Under the pieces are notes generated by a model. The model was not told the origin of the DNA, did no database searches, and worked only from the letters and a program-made list of their open reading frames with translations. Of a stretch of 64,000 nucleotides of DNA, positions 26,276 through 35,497 are shown one piece after another; within the stretch, counting starts at the first letter, position 1; every line of letters begins with the position of its first letter. The position numbers were made by a program, and so were the translations under genes. The stretch comes from Clavibacter michiganensis (GTDB lineage Bacteria > Actinomycetota > Actinomycetes > Actinomycetales > Microbacteriaceae). Where the stretch lies: NCBI GenBank assembly GCA_002150995.1, contig MDHJ01000001.1:3204274-3268273 (forward strand), in the 5' to 3' direction.

Positions 26276-27681
26276 TCACTCGAGGAGCAGCGCCGGCTCC
26301 TCGATGATGCTCGCCACGTCCGCCAGGAAGCGGCTCGCCACGTCGCCGTCGACCACGCGGTGGTCGAAGCTCGCGCCGATGGTCGTCACGAACCGCGGGC
26401 GGACCTCGCCGTCGACGACCCACGGCTTTTGCTTGATCGTGCCGAGCGCCACGATGGCGACCTCGCCCGGGTTGAGGATCGGGGTGCCCGTGTCCATGCC
26501 GAAGACGCCGATGTTGGTCAGCGTGATCGTGCCCTGGCTCATGTCGGCCGGGCTCGTCCGGCCGTCGCGGGCCGTGAGCGTCAGCTGCTCGAGCGCGCGC
26601 GCGAGCTCGAGGAGCGACATGGCCTGCGCCTCCTTCACGTTCGGCACCACGAGGCCCCGCGGGTGGCGGCGGCCACGCCGAGGTTCACGTAGTGCCGGAC
26701 GATGATCTCCTGGTCCGTCCACGACGAGTTCACCGTGGGGTTGCGGCGCACGGCCCAGATCATCGCCTTCGCCATGATCAGCAGGGGCGACACCTTCACG
26801 CCCGCGAAGTCGGTGGACGCCTTCAGCCGCTTGACGAACTCCATCGTGCGGGTGGCGTCGACGTCCACGAAGAGGCTGACGTGCGGCGCCTGGAACGCGC
26901 TCTGCACCATGGCTGCCGCGATGACCTTGCGGACGCCCTTGACCGGGATGCGGTCCTCGCGCGCGTCCGGCCACTCGGGCGTCTCGATGTTCTTGAAGAC
27001 GCTCGCCTGCTGCGCGGTGCGGATGACGTCCTCGCGCGTGATCTCGCCGACGAGTCCCGTGGCCTCGACCTCCGCGAGGTCGACCTCGAGGTCCTTCGCG
27101 AGCTTGCGGATGGGGGGCTTCGCGATGATGGGCGACGCCGACGCGGCCGGGACCGATGCGGGGCGCGGGGCACGGGCCGCCGGGGCGCCCGTCGAGGCAC
27201 TGGTGCGCGCGGGCGTGCGGGCGGCCGGGGCCGCGGCGCCGGGCTCCGGGCGTCGCCGCCGGCTCGCGACCTTGCCGGCGGTGCCGTAGCCGACCAGGAC
27301 GGCGCCCGAGGCCTCCTCGGCGGCGGGGGCGGGCCGCTCCACGGGCTCGCGGCTCTCGATGGCGGTGTCGTCCTCCACCACCGTCTCGCCGGGCAGCGCC
27401 ATCTGCGCGGGCGTCTCGGCCGGCCCGGACAGCCCCGGGGAGCCCTGCGCGATCGCGATGATGGGGGTGCCGACCTCGACCGTCTGGCCCTCCTGGACGA
27501 GCAGCCCCGAGACCGTGCCCTCGAACGGGCTCGGGAGCTCGACGAGCGACTTGGCCGTCTCGATCTCCACGATCACCTGGTTGAGCGCGACCCGGTCGCC
27601 CGGCTGCACGCGCCACGAGACGATCTCGGCGTCGATGAGGCCCTCGCCCACGTCGGGCAGGGTGAACTCGGAATCAGCCAT
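26276..27681 (-). CDS. Dihydrolipoamide acyltransferase E2 of a 2-oxoacid dehydrogenase (apparent frameshift)
   Basis: About 468 residues when one base is restored in the GGG run at 26663-26665. The N-terminal lipoyl domain has [19 protein letters not shown] with the lipoylated Lys in ETAK. A flexible Ala/Pro/Arg linker leads to a peripheral binding domain ([18 protein letters not shown]) and the catalytic domain ending [22 protein letters not shown], with the DHRxxDG active site. The complex oxidises pyruvate or branched 2-oxoacids. It is last in the E1a-E1b-E2 operon, after a 57-base gap. Confidence 0.9.
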
Positions 27682-27738
27682 CGTGCGGTCCTCTTGTTCG
27701 TGCCGCGCGGGCGGCGGGAGTCGTGACGCGGTCGGCGT

Positions 27739-28797
27739 CTAGTAGGCGAGCGAGCGGTCGACGGCCTCGAGGATGCGGTCGGCATCCGGGAGGTAGAGCG
27801 TCTCGAGCTTCGCGGGCGGGAACGGGGCGTCGAACCCGGAGACGCGGATCACGGGCGCCTCGAGCGAGTAGAACGCGCGCTCCATGACCGTCGCGGCGAT
27901 CTCGGAGCCGACGGACACGTGCCCCGGCGCCTCTTGCGCGACGACCAGGCGGCCCGTGCGCTGGACCGACTCGAGGATCGGGCCGTAGTCGACGGGCGAC
28001 AGCGAGCGCAGGTCGACGACCTCGATGCTCGTGCCCTCCTGCGCGGCGAGCTCCGCGGCCTGGAGCAGCATCGACACCATGGCGCCGTGACCGACGAGGG
28101 TCACGTCGGTGCCGGAGCGGACCACGCGGCTCTCGTGCAGGCCGACGCCGGGCGCGGAGAAGTCGACCTCGCCCTTGGGCCGGTAGCGCGACTTCGGCTC
28201 GAAGAACATCACCGGGTCGTCGGACCGGATGGCCTCCTGGATCATCCAGTAGGCGTCGTGCGGGGTGCTCGGGCTGACCACGCGGAGGCCGGGGGTGTGC
28301 GCGAAGTACGCCTCCGGGCTCTCCTGGTGGTGCTCGATGGCGCCGATGTGGCCGCCGTAGGGCACGCGGATCACGACGGGCATGCGGACGGCGCCCTCGT
28401 GCCGGTTGGTGATCTTCGCGAGCTGGCTGGTGATCTGGTCGAACGCCGGGTAGATGAAGCCGTCGAACTGGATCTCGCACACCGGCCGGTAGCCGCGCAT
28501 GGCGAGGCCGATGGCCGTGCCGACGATGCCGGACTCGGCGAGCGGGGTGTCGATGACACGACGGGCGCCGAAGTCGCGCTGCAGGTGCTCGGTGATGCGG
28601 AAGACGCCGCCGAGCGGTCCGATGTCCTCGCCCATGAGGAGGACCTTCTCGTCCTCCTCCAGCGCGCGGCGGAGGCCCGCGTTCAGGGCCTTCGCCATGG
28701 GCATGCTCTCGACGCCGACGGGCGCGCCGTCGGGGGTCGTCGCGGCGTCGTCGGATCCTGCCGCGGCGGCGGACGCGCGGTCGATGGTGTCGGTCAT
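27739..28797 (-). CDS. 2-oxoacid dehydrogenase E1 component, beta subunit
   Basis: A 352-residue transketolase-like beta subunit. After an N-terminal extension it has MAKALNAGLRRALEEDEKVLLMGEDIGPLGGVF, then RVIDTPLAESGIVGTAIGLAMRGYRPVCEIQFDGFIYPAFDQ and the C-terminal swivel. It forms the E1 heterotetramer with the alpha subunit encoded just upstream. Its ATG overlaps the alpha stop (ATGA), so the two subunits are made together. The sequence resembles both pyruvate and branched-chain dehydrogenase subunits and I do not separate these. Confidence 0.94.
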   Translation of the reverse strand: MTDTIDRASAAAAGSDDAATTPDGAPVGVESMPMAKALNAGLRRALEEDEKVLLMGEDIGPLGGVFRITEHLQRDFGARRVIDTPLAESGIVGTAIGLAMRGYRPVCEIQFDGFIYPAFDQITSQLAKITNRHEGAVRMPVVIRVPYGGHIGAIEHHQESPEAYFAHTPGLRVVSPSTPHDAYWMIQEAIRSDDPVMFFEPKSRYRPKGEVDFSAPGVGLHESRVVRSGTDVTLVGHGAMVSMLLQAAELAAQEGTSIEVVDLRSLSPVDYGPILESVQRTGRLVVAQEAPGHVSVGSEIAATVMERAFYSLEAPVIRVSGFDAPFPPAKLETLYLPDADRILEAVDRSLAY

Positions 28798-29906
28798 CGG
28801 TTCCCTCCCAGGGAGGCCTCGTAGCGCTCCAGCCACTCGCGCTGCTCCGTCGTGACGGGGTGCGGATCCGAGTAGACGTGGTCGAAGATGCCCGGCAGCG
28901 CGGGGCTCGTGAGCTCGATGGTGCGCCGGCGGACGTCGGCGGCGAGGTCCCGCGCCTCCTCGTCGATGCCGTCGAAGAGCGACTGCGGCGCGCCCTGGTT
29001 CCGCAGGTACGCCTCGAGGCGCGCGATGGGGTCCTTCGCGACCCAGCCCTGCAGCTCCTCGTCGGTGCGGTACTTCGTGGGGTCGTCGCTCGAGGTGTGC
29101 GCGCCGACGCGGTAGGTGAGCGCCTCGATGAAGGAGGGCCCGCCGCCGTTGCGCGCGTCGTCGAGGTGCTTGGCCGTCACCGCGTAGCTGGCGAAGACGT
29201 CGTTGCCGTCGACCTGGGTGCTCGGCACCCCGAATCCGCGGGAGCGGAGGTACAGGGGCGTCCGCGACTGCGTGGTGACGGGGACCGAGATCGCCCAGTG
29301 GTTGTTCTGCAGGAAGAAGACCTGCGGGGTCTGGAAGCTCGCGGCGAAGACGAAGGCCTCGCTGACGTCGCCCTGGCTGGTGGCCCCGTCGCCGTAGTAG
29401 GCGATGACGGCGGTGTCGCGGTCGGGGTCCCCCGTGGCGACGTCGCCGTCGAACGCGACGCCCATGGCGTAGCCGGTGGCGTGCAGCGCCTGCGAGCCGA
29501 TGACCAGCGTGTAGAGGTGGAAGTTGCCGACCGCCGGGTCCCAGCCGCCGTGCGTCACGCCGCGCATGAGGCGCACGATGTCGACCGGGTCGATCCCCCG
29601 GATGAGCGCCACTCCGTGCTCGCGGTACGCGGGGAAGACGTGGTCCTGCGGGCGCGTGGCCCGACCCGAGCCGACCTGCGCCGCCTCCTGGCCCGTGCTC
29701 GGCGCCCACAGGCCCAGGTGGCCCTGCCGCTGGAGGTTCGTGGCCTCGAGGTCGAACGCCCGCGTGAGGCGCATGTCGCGGAGGAAGCCGCGATGGTCGT
29801 CCTCCGTGAGTCGCTCGAAGTACGGGAGGAACTCCTCGGCGGAGTCGCTCGGCGCGAGCTCGCCCGAGGGGGTCAGGAGCTGGACCGTCACATCGCTTTC
29901 CGGCAT
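28794..29906 (-). CDS. 2-oxoacid (pyruvate-type) dehydrogenase E1 component, alpha subunit
   Basis: A 370-residue thiamine diphosphate-binding subunit. The cofactor motif GDGATSQGD and NNHW are about 30 residues apart, as expected. Earlier regions GHLGLWAPSTGQEAAQVG and VFPAYREHGVALIRG, and the phosphorylation-loop-like YRVGAHTSSDDPTKYR, fit the E1-alpha family. It is the first gene of the operon. Its -10 hexamer TAGGTT begins with the stop codon of the upstream aminotransferase gene and ends six bases before the ATG, so the transcript is predicted to be leaderless. Confidence 0.94.
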   Translation of the reverse strand: MPESDVTVQLLTPSGELAPSDSAEEFLPYFERLTEDDHRGFLRDMRLTRAFDLEATNLQRQGHLGLWAPSTGQEAAQVGSGRATRPQDHVFPAYREHGVALIRGIDPVDIVRLMRGVTHGGWDPAVGNFHLYTLVIGSQALHATGYAMGVAFDGDVATGDPDRDTAVIAYYGDGATSQGDVSEAFVFAASFQTPQVFFLQNNHWAISVPVTTQSRTPLYLRSRGFGVPSTQVDGNDVFASYAVTAKHLDDARNGGGPSFIEALTYRVGAHTSSDDPTKYRTDEELQGWVAKDPIARLEAYLRNQGAPQSLFDGIDEEARDLAADVRRRTIELTSPALPGIFDHVYSDPHPVTTEQREWLERYEASLGGNR

Positions 29907-29912
29907 CGTCCC

Positions 29913-29918
29913 AACCTA
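29913..29918 (-). promoter_or_regulatory. -10 element TAGGTT of a leaderless promoter for the E1 alpha gene
   Basis: TAGGTT on the minus strand lies six bases before the ATG at 29906 and its TAG is the stop codon of the upstream aminotransferase gene. Confidence 0.5.
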
Positions 29919-31136
29919 CCGGCGCGCCGGGTGGCCCTCCGGCAGGCCCTGGACAATTCCCGCCGACGCGTTCAGTAGCTTCCGGACAGAGGCCGGCTCG
30001 CCGATGGTGACGCGGATCCCCTCGGACCCGAAGGCGCGCACCACGAGCCCCGCCGCGGCCAGCTGCGTCTCGACGTGCGCCGTCTCGGCGCCCGTGGCCA
30101 GCCACACGAAGTTGCCGTGCGGCCGCGGGACGTCCCAGCCCTGCTCGGTGAGCGCGCGCCACGCCTCGTCGCGGTCCCGGGCGAGGAGGCGGACGCGCTC
30201 CAGCAGCTCGTCCTCGTGCTCGAGCGACGCGAGCGCGGCGTGCTGCGCGTGGCCCGTGACGGACAGCGGGATGGCCGCGGACCGCGCGGCGTCGAGGATC
30301 CGCGGGTGGCCGACGGCGTAGCCGATGCGGAGGCCCGCGAGCCCGTACGCCTTCGAGAACGTGCGCAGCACCACCAGGTTCGGGTGGCCGCCGAGCAGGC
30401 GCATGCCGTCGAGGGCATGCTCCGGGCCCACGAACTCGCCGTACGCCTCGTCGAGGAGCACGAGAACGTCGCGCGGCACCGCCGCGAGGAGGCGCTCGAG
30501 GTCCTGCTCGGTCACGAGCGTGCCCGTCGGGTTGTTCGGCGTGCAGACGATGACGACGCGGGTGCGGTCCCTGAGCGCGGCGATCATGCCGTCGATGTCG
30601 TGCGAGTGGTCCGGGAGGTTGGGGACGGGGACGCCCGTGGCCCCCGCGACCGTGATGAGCGTCGGGTACGCCTCGAAGGACCGCCAGGCGTGCACGACCT
30701 CGTCGCCGGCTCCCGCGGCGGCGGTGATGAGCTGGGACAGGATCGCGACCGATCCGGCGCCCGCGTGCACGTGGTCGACCGTGACGCCGAAGCGCTCGGC
30801 GAGCGCCGTGCGCAGGAGGGTCGCCCCCGCGTCCGGGTACCGGTTGACGTCCCGGACCTGGTCGATGCGCGCGAGCACCGACGGCAGCGGGTCGAAGGGG
30901 TTCTCGTTGCTCGACAGCTTGAAGTCGTCCTCGCCGGCGGGCTTGCCCTGCCGGTACGCGACCATCGCCGCGATGGCGGGTCGCAGGCGCACGGGAGCGG
31001 CGGCGTCGAGGGGGGCGTCCGCGTCGAGGGGGGCCGTCGCGTCGAGGGGCGCGCCGCCCGAGGGAGATGCCTCCGCCGGCGTCGCCGACGCCTCGCGGGA
31101 GGTGGACGGGGCCGTCTGCGCGGGTTCGGGGATCAC
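29916..31136 (-). CDS. Histidinol-phosphate/aromatic aminotransferase family protein
   Basis: A 406-residue fold-type I PLP enzyme of the HisC/Pat group: [45 protein letters not shown] and the Schiff-base Lys in [16 protein letters not shown]. It interconverts histidinol phosphate or aromatic amino acids with their keto forms. Because it is away from other his genes, the aromatic aminotransferase (pat) role is as likely as hisC. The first 50 residues are a non-conserved Ala/Pro tail containing APLDA three times. The GTG start has TAGAAT six bases upstream, so translation is probably leaderless. Confidence 0.87.
   Translation of the reverse strand: MIPEPAQTAPSTSREASATPAEASPSGGAPLDATAPLDADAPLDAAAPVRLRPAIAAMVAYRQGKPAGEDDFKLSSNENPFDPLPSVLARIDQVRDVNRYPDAGATLLRTALAERFGVTVDHVHAGAGSVAILSQLITAAAGAGDEVVHAWRSFEAYPTLITVAGATGVPVPNLPDHSHDIDGMIAALRDRTRVVIVCTPNNPTGTLVTEQDLERLLAAVPRDVLVLLDEAYGEFVGPEHALDGMRLLGGHPNLVVLRTFSKAYGLAGLRIGYAVGHPRILDAARSAAIPLSVTGHAQHAALASLEHEDELLERVRLLARDRDEAWRALTEQGWDVPRPHGNFVWLATGAETAHVETQLAAAGLVVRAFGSEGIRVTIGEPASVRKLLNASAGIVQGLPEGHPARR
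31003..31051 (-). repeat. 18-base tandem repeat encoding APLDA units
   Basis: Three copies of GCGTCGAGGGGGGC-type units with an 18-base period (31003, 31021, 31039) encode the repeated APLDA segments near the N-terminus of the aminotransferase. The repeat keeps the frame, so copy number may vary between strains. Confidence 0.7.
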
Positions 31137-31142
31137 CGGGCG

Positions 31143-31148
31143 ATTCTA
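31143..31148 (-). promoter_or_regulatory. -10 element TAGAAT of a leaderless promoter for the aminotransferase
   Basis: TAGAAT lies exactly six bases before the GTG at 31134-31136, with no ribosome binding site between. Confidence 0.5.
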
Positions 31149-31206
31149 GGGGCGCAGCGCGGCGACGCCCATGGCCCGCCCGGCCCGGGTCTGGGAGGAT
31201 CGGGGC

Positions 31207-31602
31207 ATGTCCCGATTCCTCGTCCGCGTGGTCGTCAACGCCGTCGCGCTCTGGCTCACCACGCTCATCGTCTCCGGCACCGTCGTGACCGCCTACGAAC
31301 CGGGTGACACGACGGCGACCGTCCTCACGTACCTGCTGCTCGGCGCCGTCTTCGGCGTCGTGAACGGGGTGATCGGCACGGCGATCCGCATCGTGGCGTT
31401 CCCCCTCTACGTCCTGACGCTGGGCCTCATCGCGCTCGTGGTCAACGGGCTGCTCTTCCTCCTCGTCGGGGCGATCTCGGGTGCGCTCGGCTTCGGCCTC
31501 ACCGTCGAGGGGTTCTGGTGGGGAGTGCTCGGCGCCCTGCTGATGGCGCTCTTCAGCTGGCTCGTGGGCCTCGTCATCCGGCCGGTGACCTCCCGGGTCT
31601 GA
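31207..31602 (+). CDS. Phage-holin-4-type (DUF/PF04020) membrane protein
   Basis: A 131-residue protein with four hydrophobic helices, starting MSRFLVRVVVNAVALWLTTLIVSG and with IRIVAFPLYVLTLGLIALVVNGLLFLLVG. This is the pattern of the 'phage holin family' of mycobacterial-type four-helix proteins, which are chromosomal in most bacteria and are not evidence of a prophage. No phage genes surround it. GGGAGG or the hexamer GAGGAT lies just before the ATG. It is convergent with the hydrolase gene, eight bases apart. Confidence 0.82.
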   Translation: MSRFLVRVVVNAVALWLTTLIVSGTVVTAYEPGDTTATVLTYLLLGAVFGVVNGVIGTAIRIVAFPLYVLTLGLIALVVNGLLFLLVGAISGALGFGLTVEGFWWGVLGALLMALFSWLVGLVIRPVTSRV

Positions 31603-31610
31603 CACGCGGC

Positions 31611-32984
31611 TCACCGGGCCGCGTCCGACCCGGGAGCATGCGCCATCGACCCGCGTTCGGCGCGGTACAGGTGGGACGCGACCGGCGTCGCACCGTCGAG
31701 GAAGGCGCGCAGCGCATCGCGCGCCTCCATGAGCCGCGGCGAGCGCGAGGCGTCCATCTCCGCGGCCGTCGCCCGATAGGTCCGGAGCTGATGCGCGTCC
31801 AGTGCGCCGGCGTCCGTCGCGGGCTCGAGGGCACGGGACCGGACCACGACGTCGTCCCCCGCCGGGCCGTCGGAGGTGCGCGAGCCCCCGAGCGGCGGGA
31901 CGGGGTCGTCCGTGTGCTCGACCGACACCCCGTCGATCCCGGCCCGCAGCGGCAGCTGCCCGACGGGGGAGCCGAAGGTGAGCTCGTGCGCCACGTGGAA
32001 GCGCGGGTCGTCGCCGACCGCGCGGGCGACGATGCCGCCCATGGAGTACCCCACGACGTAGACCTCGTCCGCGGCGGTGGCGCCCGCCTCCCGTAGCGCC
32101 TCCTCAGCGGCGCGCACCGCGGATCCGCCCTCCGTCGCGAGCGCCGCGGCCGCCGACGCGGGCCCGAAGTCCTCGCCGCGGGTGCGGGGATCGAGGGTCT
32201 GCATCCCGCCGAGGTAGGCGACGAAGCGGCGGCCGCCCGAGGGGGCGCGGTACTCCTCGACCCGCATCTGCGCGGCACCGGCGACCGGATCCGGGATGCG
32301 GTCGGCGAGGTCGGCGAAGGTCGCCGGCGCCGACCGGAGGGCGTCGGGCCGGGCGCGGACGGCGGCCGGGGCGTCGCGCAGGACGCCGACGACGCCCAGC
32401 GCAGCCAGCAGCCCCGCGGTCGTCTCCCGGACCCCGTCGTCGCCGGGCGGACGCGCCGGCAGGAAGCGCGTCGCGGCGGCGGCCGCGTCCGAGACGGCGT
32501 CGCGGAGGGCCGCCGGGAGCAGCGTCCGCGCGGGCCCGCGCGGATGCGCGGCGATCAGGATGCCGACGCCCAGGAGCCGCAGCCCGTGGAGCCAGGATCC
32601 GCCGACGTCGCGCATCAGGTCGCCCGGACCGGAGGCGGGACCCGCGACCTGGTGCCCGGCCCCGGGTCCCGATGCGGCGCGCACGCACCGGTCGACGTCC
32701 CGCTCCCCGTCCGCGTACTCGGCAGCCGCCCGCCGCAGGTCGACGGCGAGCGCGCGCGCGTCGTGCGCCGCGCTGGCGAGGAGGCCGCGCGGCAGGTCGA
32801 GCCCCGAGTCGTGCTGGCCCGTGACGGCGTCCACGAGCGGTGGCACGGCGAGCGCCCGGGCGTGGTCCTCGAGGCGCTCCCCCGCGTGGTCGAGCCGCGC
32901 GGCGATCCGGAGCAGGTCGTCGGTGACGACGGCGGTTCCGCCGCCCACGGTGACGGTGAGCCCGGGGACATCGCCGCCCGTCAC
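31611..32984 (-). CDS. Alpha/beta-hydrolase with helical N-terminal domain
   Basis: A 457-residue protein in two parts. The first 150 residues are Ala/Arg-rich and helical (DDLLRIAARLDHAGERLEDHARALA), reminiscent of WXG/LXG-type secretion-associated domains. The C-terminal part carries a serine hydrolase elbow GYSMGG in DEVYVVGYSMGGIVARAV, with FGSPVGQ and a later Asp/His region, resembling PGAP1-like lipases. The GTG start overlaps the stop of a small upstream gene by GTGA. No signal peptide is visible, so if it is exported it would be by a non-Sec route such as a WXG100-type system. Substrate is unknown. Confidence 0.62.
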   Translation of the reverse strand: MTGGDVPGLTVTVGGGTAVVTDDLLRIAARLDHAGERLEDHARALAVPPLVDAVTGQHDSGLDLPRGLLASAAHDARALAVDLRRAAAEYADGERDVDRCVRAASGPGAGHQVAGPASGPGDLMRDVGGSWLHGLRLLGVGILIAAHPRGPARTLLPAALRDAVSDAAAAATRFLPARPPGDDGVRETTAGLLAALGVVGVLRDAPAAVRARPDALRSAPATFADLADRIPDPVAGAAQMRVEEYRAPSGGRRFVAYLGGMQTLDPRTRGEDFGPASAAAALATEGGSAVRAAEEALREAGATAADEVYVVGYSMGGIVARAVGDDPRFHVAHELTFGSPVGQLPLRAGIDGVSVEHTDDPVPPLGGSRTSDGPAGDDVVVRSRALEPATDAGALDAHQLRTYRATAAEMDASRSPRLMEARDALRAFLDGATPVASHLYRAERGSMAHAPGSDAAR

Positions 32985-33277
32985 GCGTGCGCTCCGCTGC
33001 AGGCCGGTGACGACCCCGTCGCCGGGACCTCGTGCAGGAGGCTCGCCGCGAGCGCGACCCGGCCGGCGAGCTCGTCGAGGGAGCGCGTGAAGGCGTCGTG
33101 CGCGCGGCCGGACCACGACGGGTCGTCGCGGCAGCACGCGATGGCGCGACGCGTCTCCGCCACCTCTTCGGCCAGGGCTGCGAGGGCGTGCGCCCGCGAC
33201 CGCGCCAGCGCGACCATCTGCCCCGGTGTGGCGCCCGCATCCCGTGGGCCCGAGGGACCGCTCGCGTCGCCGGCCAT
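32981..33277 (-). CDS. WXG100-like small helical protein
   Basis: A 98-residue protein ending at the overlap with the hydrolase gene. It is predicted helical and contains DPSWSGRAHDAFTRSLDELAGRVA, close to the W-x-G and following A-x-x-AF pattern of ESX/WXG100 proteins. Cysteines in AIACCRDD and the C-terminal CSGAHA are unusual for that family. The ATG at 33275-33277 is chosen because it precedes the helical region; a longer upstream start is possible. It forms an operon with the hydrolase. No ESX secretion ATPase is in this window. Confidence 0.5.
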   Translation of the reverse strand: MAGDASGPSGPRDAGATPGQMVALARSRAHALAALAEEVAETRRAIACCRDDPSWSGRAHDAFTRSLDELAGRVALAASLLHEVPATGSSPACSGAHA

Positions 33278-33429
33278 CGCACCCCGTCCGTCAGTCCGCT
33301 CCCGCACCGCATCGCCTCCTCGTCCCCGTCCACCCGCATGGTGCGCACCCCTCGGGCGCCGGCGGGCAGGTGCGGGTCGAGCGGGGGACGGCATCGCGTC
33401 CAGGGGGTGTGGGGAGGGATCGCAGCCGA

Positions 33430-33435
33430 CAGAAT
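33430..33435 (+). promoter_or_regulatory. -10 element CAGAAT of a leaderless promoter
   Basis: CAGAAT ends six bases before the ATG at 33442, with no Shine-Dalgarno sequence. Confidence 0.4.
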
Positions 33436-33441
33436 GAGCGC

Positions 33442-33969
33442 ATGGGAGCCCCCGACCCTCCGGCCCCGACGGCACCACCCGTCTTCCGGATCGCCTTCGT
33501 CTGCACCGGCAACATCTGCCGCTCCCCCATGGCGGAGGTCGTCTTCCGCGACATGGTGCAGCGCGCGGGACTCGCTGACCGGGTGTCCGTGACGAGCGCG
33601 GGGACGGGCGACTGGCACGTGGGCGAGCAGGCGGACGCGCGCACGCTCGCGGCGCTGGAGCGGCGCGGCCTCTCGGGCGCCGCGCATCGTGCGAAGCAGT
33701 TCGATCCGGACACCCTGCCGGACCTCGATCTGGTCGTCGTGTTCGACCGCGGCCAGGAGCGGACGCTGCGCCAGTGGGCCCGGACGGAGGCCGACCGCGC
33801 GAAGATCCACCTGCTGCTGTCGTTCGATCCTCCCCAGGCGCACCTGCGGGACGTGCCCGACCCGTACTACACGGACGCGGCGATGTTCGACCGGGTTCTT
33901 GGGATGATAGAGCGTGCCGCCCGGGCCCTCCTCACGCAGGTGGAGCCCGGGATCCGTCCCCCCAGCTAG
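33442..33969 (+). CDS. Low-molecular-weight protein-tyrosine phosphatase
   Basis: A 175-residue cytosolic LMW-PTP with the C-X5-R active site CTGNICR at residues 21-27 and the general acid in VPDPYYTD near the C-terminus. It hydrolyses phosphotyrosine in proteins. The intermediate TSAGTGDWHVGEQADARTLAALERRG matches the family. It is followed after 13 bases by purB, so the two may be co-transcribed. Translation is probably leaderless. Confidence 0.93.
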   Translation: MGAPDPPAPTAPPVFRIAFVCTGNICRSPMAEVVFRDMVQRAGLADRVSVTSAGTGDWHVGEQADARTLAALERRGLSGAAHRAKQFDPDTLPDLDLVVVFDRGQERTLRQWARTEADRAKIHLLLSFDPPQAHLRDVPDPYYTDAAMFDRVLGMIERAARALLTQVEPGIRPPS

Positions 33970-33982
33970 GAGATCACCCCGC

Positions 33983-35365
33983 ATGAGCCCGTTGCCCCCG
34001 CAGGTGCTGAGCCCCCTCGACGGCCGTTACGCCCCCGTCGTCACCGAGCTCGGCGAGCACCTCTCGGAGGCGGGCCTCAACCGGGCGCGCATCCACGTCG
34101 AGATCGAGTGGCTCATCCACCTGACCGACCGCTCGCTCCTCTCCACCACGCCCTTCACGGACGCGCAGAAAGCCGCCCTCCGCGACGTCGTCACGGGCTT
34201 CGGACAGGAGCAGATCGACGCGCTCGCCCGCGTCGAGGCGGTCACCCGGCACGACGTGAAGGCCGTGGAGTACTTCGTGCGCGACCGCCTCGAGGAGCTG
34301 GGGCTCGGGCACGTGGCCGAGCTCACGCACTTCGCCTGCACGAGCGAGGACATCAACAACCTCTCCTACGCGCTCGTCATCGACCGCGCGGTGCGGGAGG
34401 TCTGGCTGCCGAAGCTCGTCGCGGTCATCGGCGCCCTCCGCGAGCGCGCGCTGCTGTTCCGCGACGACGCCATGCTGTCGCGAACGCACGGGCAGCCCGC
34501 CACCCCGACCACCCTCGGCAAGGAGCTCGCGGTCTTCGTGCACCGGCTCGAGCGCCTCCGCGCCGACGTGGAGGACGTGGAGGTGCTGGGCAAGTTCAGC
34601 GGCGCGACGGGCACCTTCGCGGCCCACCTCGCCGCCGACGGCGCCGTCGACTGGCCCGCCGAGTCGCGCGCGTTCGTCACCGGCCTGGGGCTCGTGTGGA
34701 ATCCCCTCACGACGCAGATCGAGTCGCACGACTGGCAGGCGGAGCTCTACACGCGCATCGCGCACGTGAACCGCGTCCTGCACAACCTGTGCACCGACGT
34801 GTGGACCTACATCTCCCTGGGCTACTTCCGACAGATCCCGCAGGCGGGGGCCACCGGGTCCTCGACCATGCCGCACAAGATCAACCCCATCCGCTTCGAG
34901 AACGCCGAGGCGAACCTCGAGCTCTCCGACGCGCTCCTCGACTCGCTGGCGGCGACGCTCGTCACCTCACGGCTGCAGCGCGACCTCACCGACTCCACGA
35001 CGCAGCGCAACGTCGGCGTCGCGCTCGGGCACTCGCTCCTCGCGCTGGACAACATCGGACGGGGTCTCCAGGAGATCGACGTCGATCGCGCGCTGCTCGC
35101 CGCCGACCTCGACGCCAACTGGGAGATCCTGGGCGAGGCGATCCAGACCGTCATCCGCGCGGAGATCGTGGCGGGGCGCAGCTCCATCAGCGATCCCTAC
35201 GCCGTGCTCAAGGAGCTGACGCGCGGCAAGCGCGTCGGGCGGGACGACATGCGCGCCTTCGTCTCCGGCCTCGACATCGGCGACGCGGCGAAGGCCCGTC
35301 TGCTCGAACTGACCCCGGCCGGGTACGCGGGCCTGGCGTCGCAGCTGGTCGATCACATCCTCTGA
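33983..35365 (+). CDS. purB: Adenylosuccinate lyase
   Basis: A 460-residue fumarase/aspartase-superfamily enzyme. It catalyses two fumarate-releasing steps in purine synthesis, forming AICAR and AMP. The start LSPLDGRYAPVV, the HFACTSEDINN helix, the SRTHGQPATPTTLGKE motif and the signature TGSSTMPHKINPIRFENAEANL are all present. Length and order fit the longer (E. coli-like) PurB type. The ATG follows AGGAG. It is convergent with the two membrane genes at 35498. Confidence 0.97.
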   Translation: MSPLPPQVLSPLDGRYAPVVTELGEHLSEAGLNRARIHVEIEWLIHLTDRSLLSTTPFTDAQKAALRDVVTGFGQEQIDALARVEAVTRHDVKAVEYFVRDRLEELGLGHVAELTHFACTSEDINNLSYALVIDRAVREVWLPKLVAVIGALRERALLFRDDAMLSRTHGQPATPTTLGKELAVFVHRLERLRADVEDVEVLGKFSGATGTFAAHLAADGAVDWPAESRAFVTGLGLVWNPLTTQIESHDWQAELYTRIAHVNRVLHNLCTDVWTYISLGYFRQIPQAGATGSSTMPHKINPIRFENAEANLELSDALLDSLAATLVTSRLQRDLTDSTTQRNVGVALGHSLLALDNIGRGLQEIDVDRALLAADLDANWEILGEAIQTVIRAEIVAGRSSISDPYAVLKELTRGKRVGRDDMRAFVSGLDIGDAAKARLLELTPAGYAGLASQLVDHIL

Positions 35366-35497
35366 CCGATCGTGGTCCGGGCGCGGGCGCGGCCGCTCCT
35401 GCGCCTCGCCGCGGCCGGATCGCCGCGGCGCGGCCGCCTGCTGCGGCCACAGACCGGTCCCATCCGCGGGGCGGACCCGGCGGACCGGCCCGCGCGG

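Noticed and set aside
31207..31602. Prophage holin
   Set aside because: The protein belongs to a chromosomal four-helix family and no other phage gene is present.
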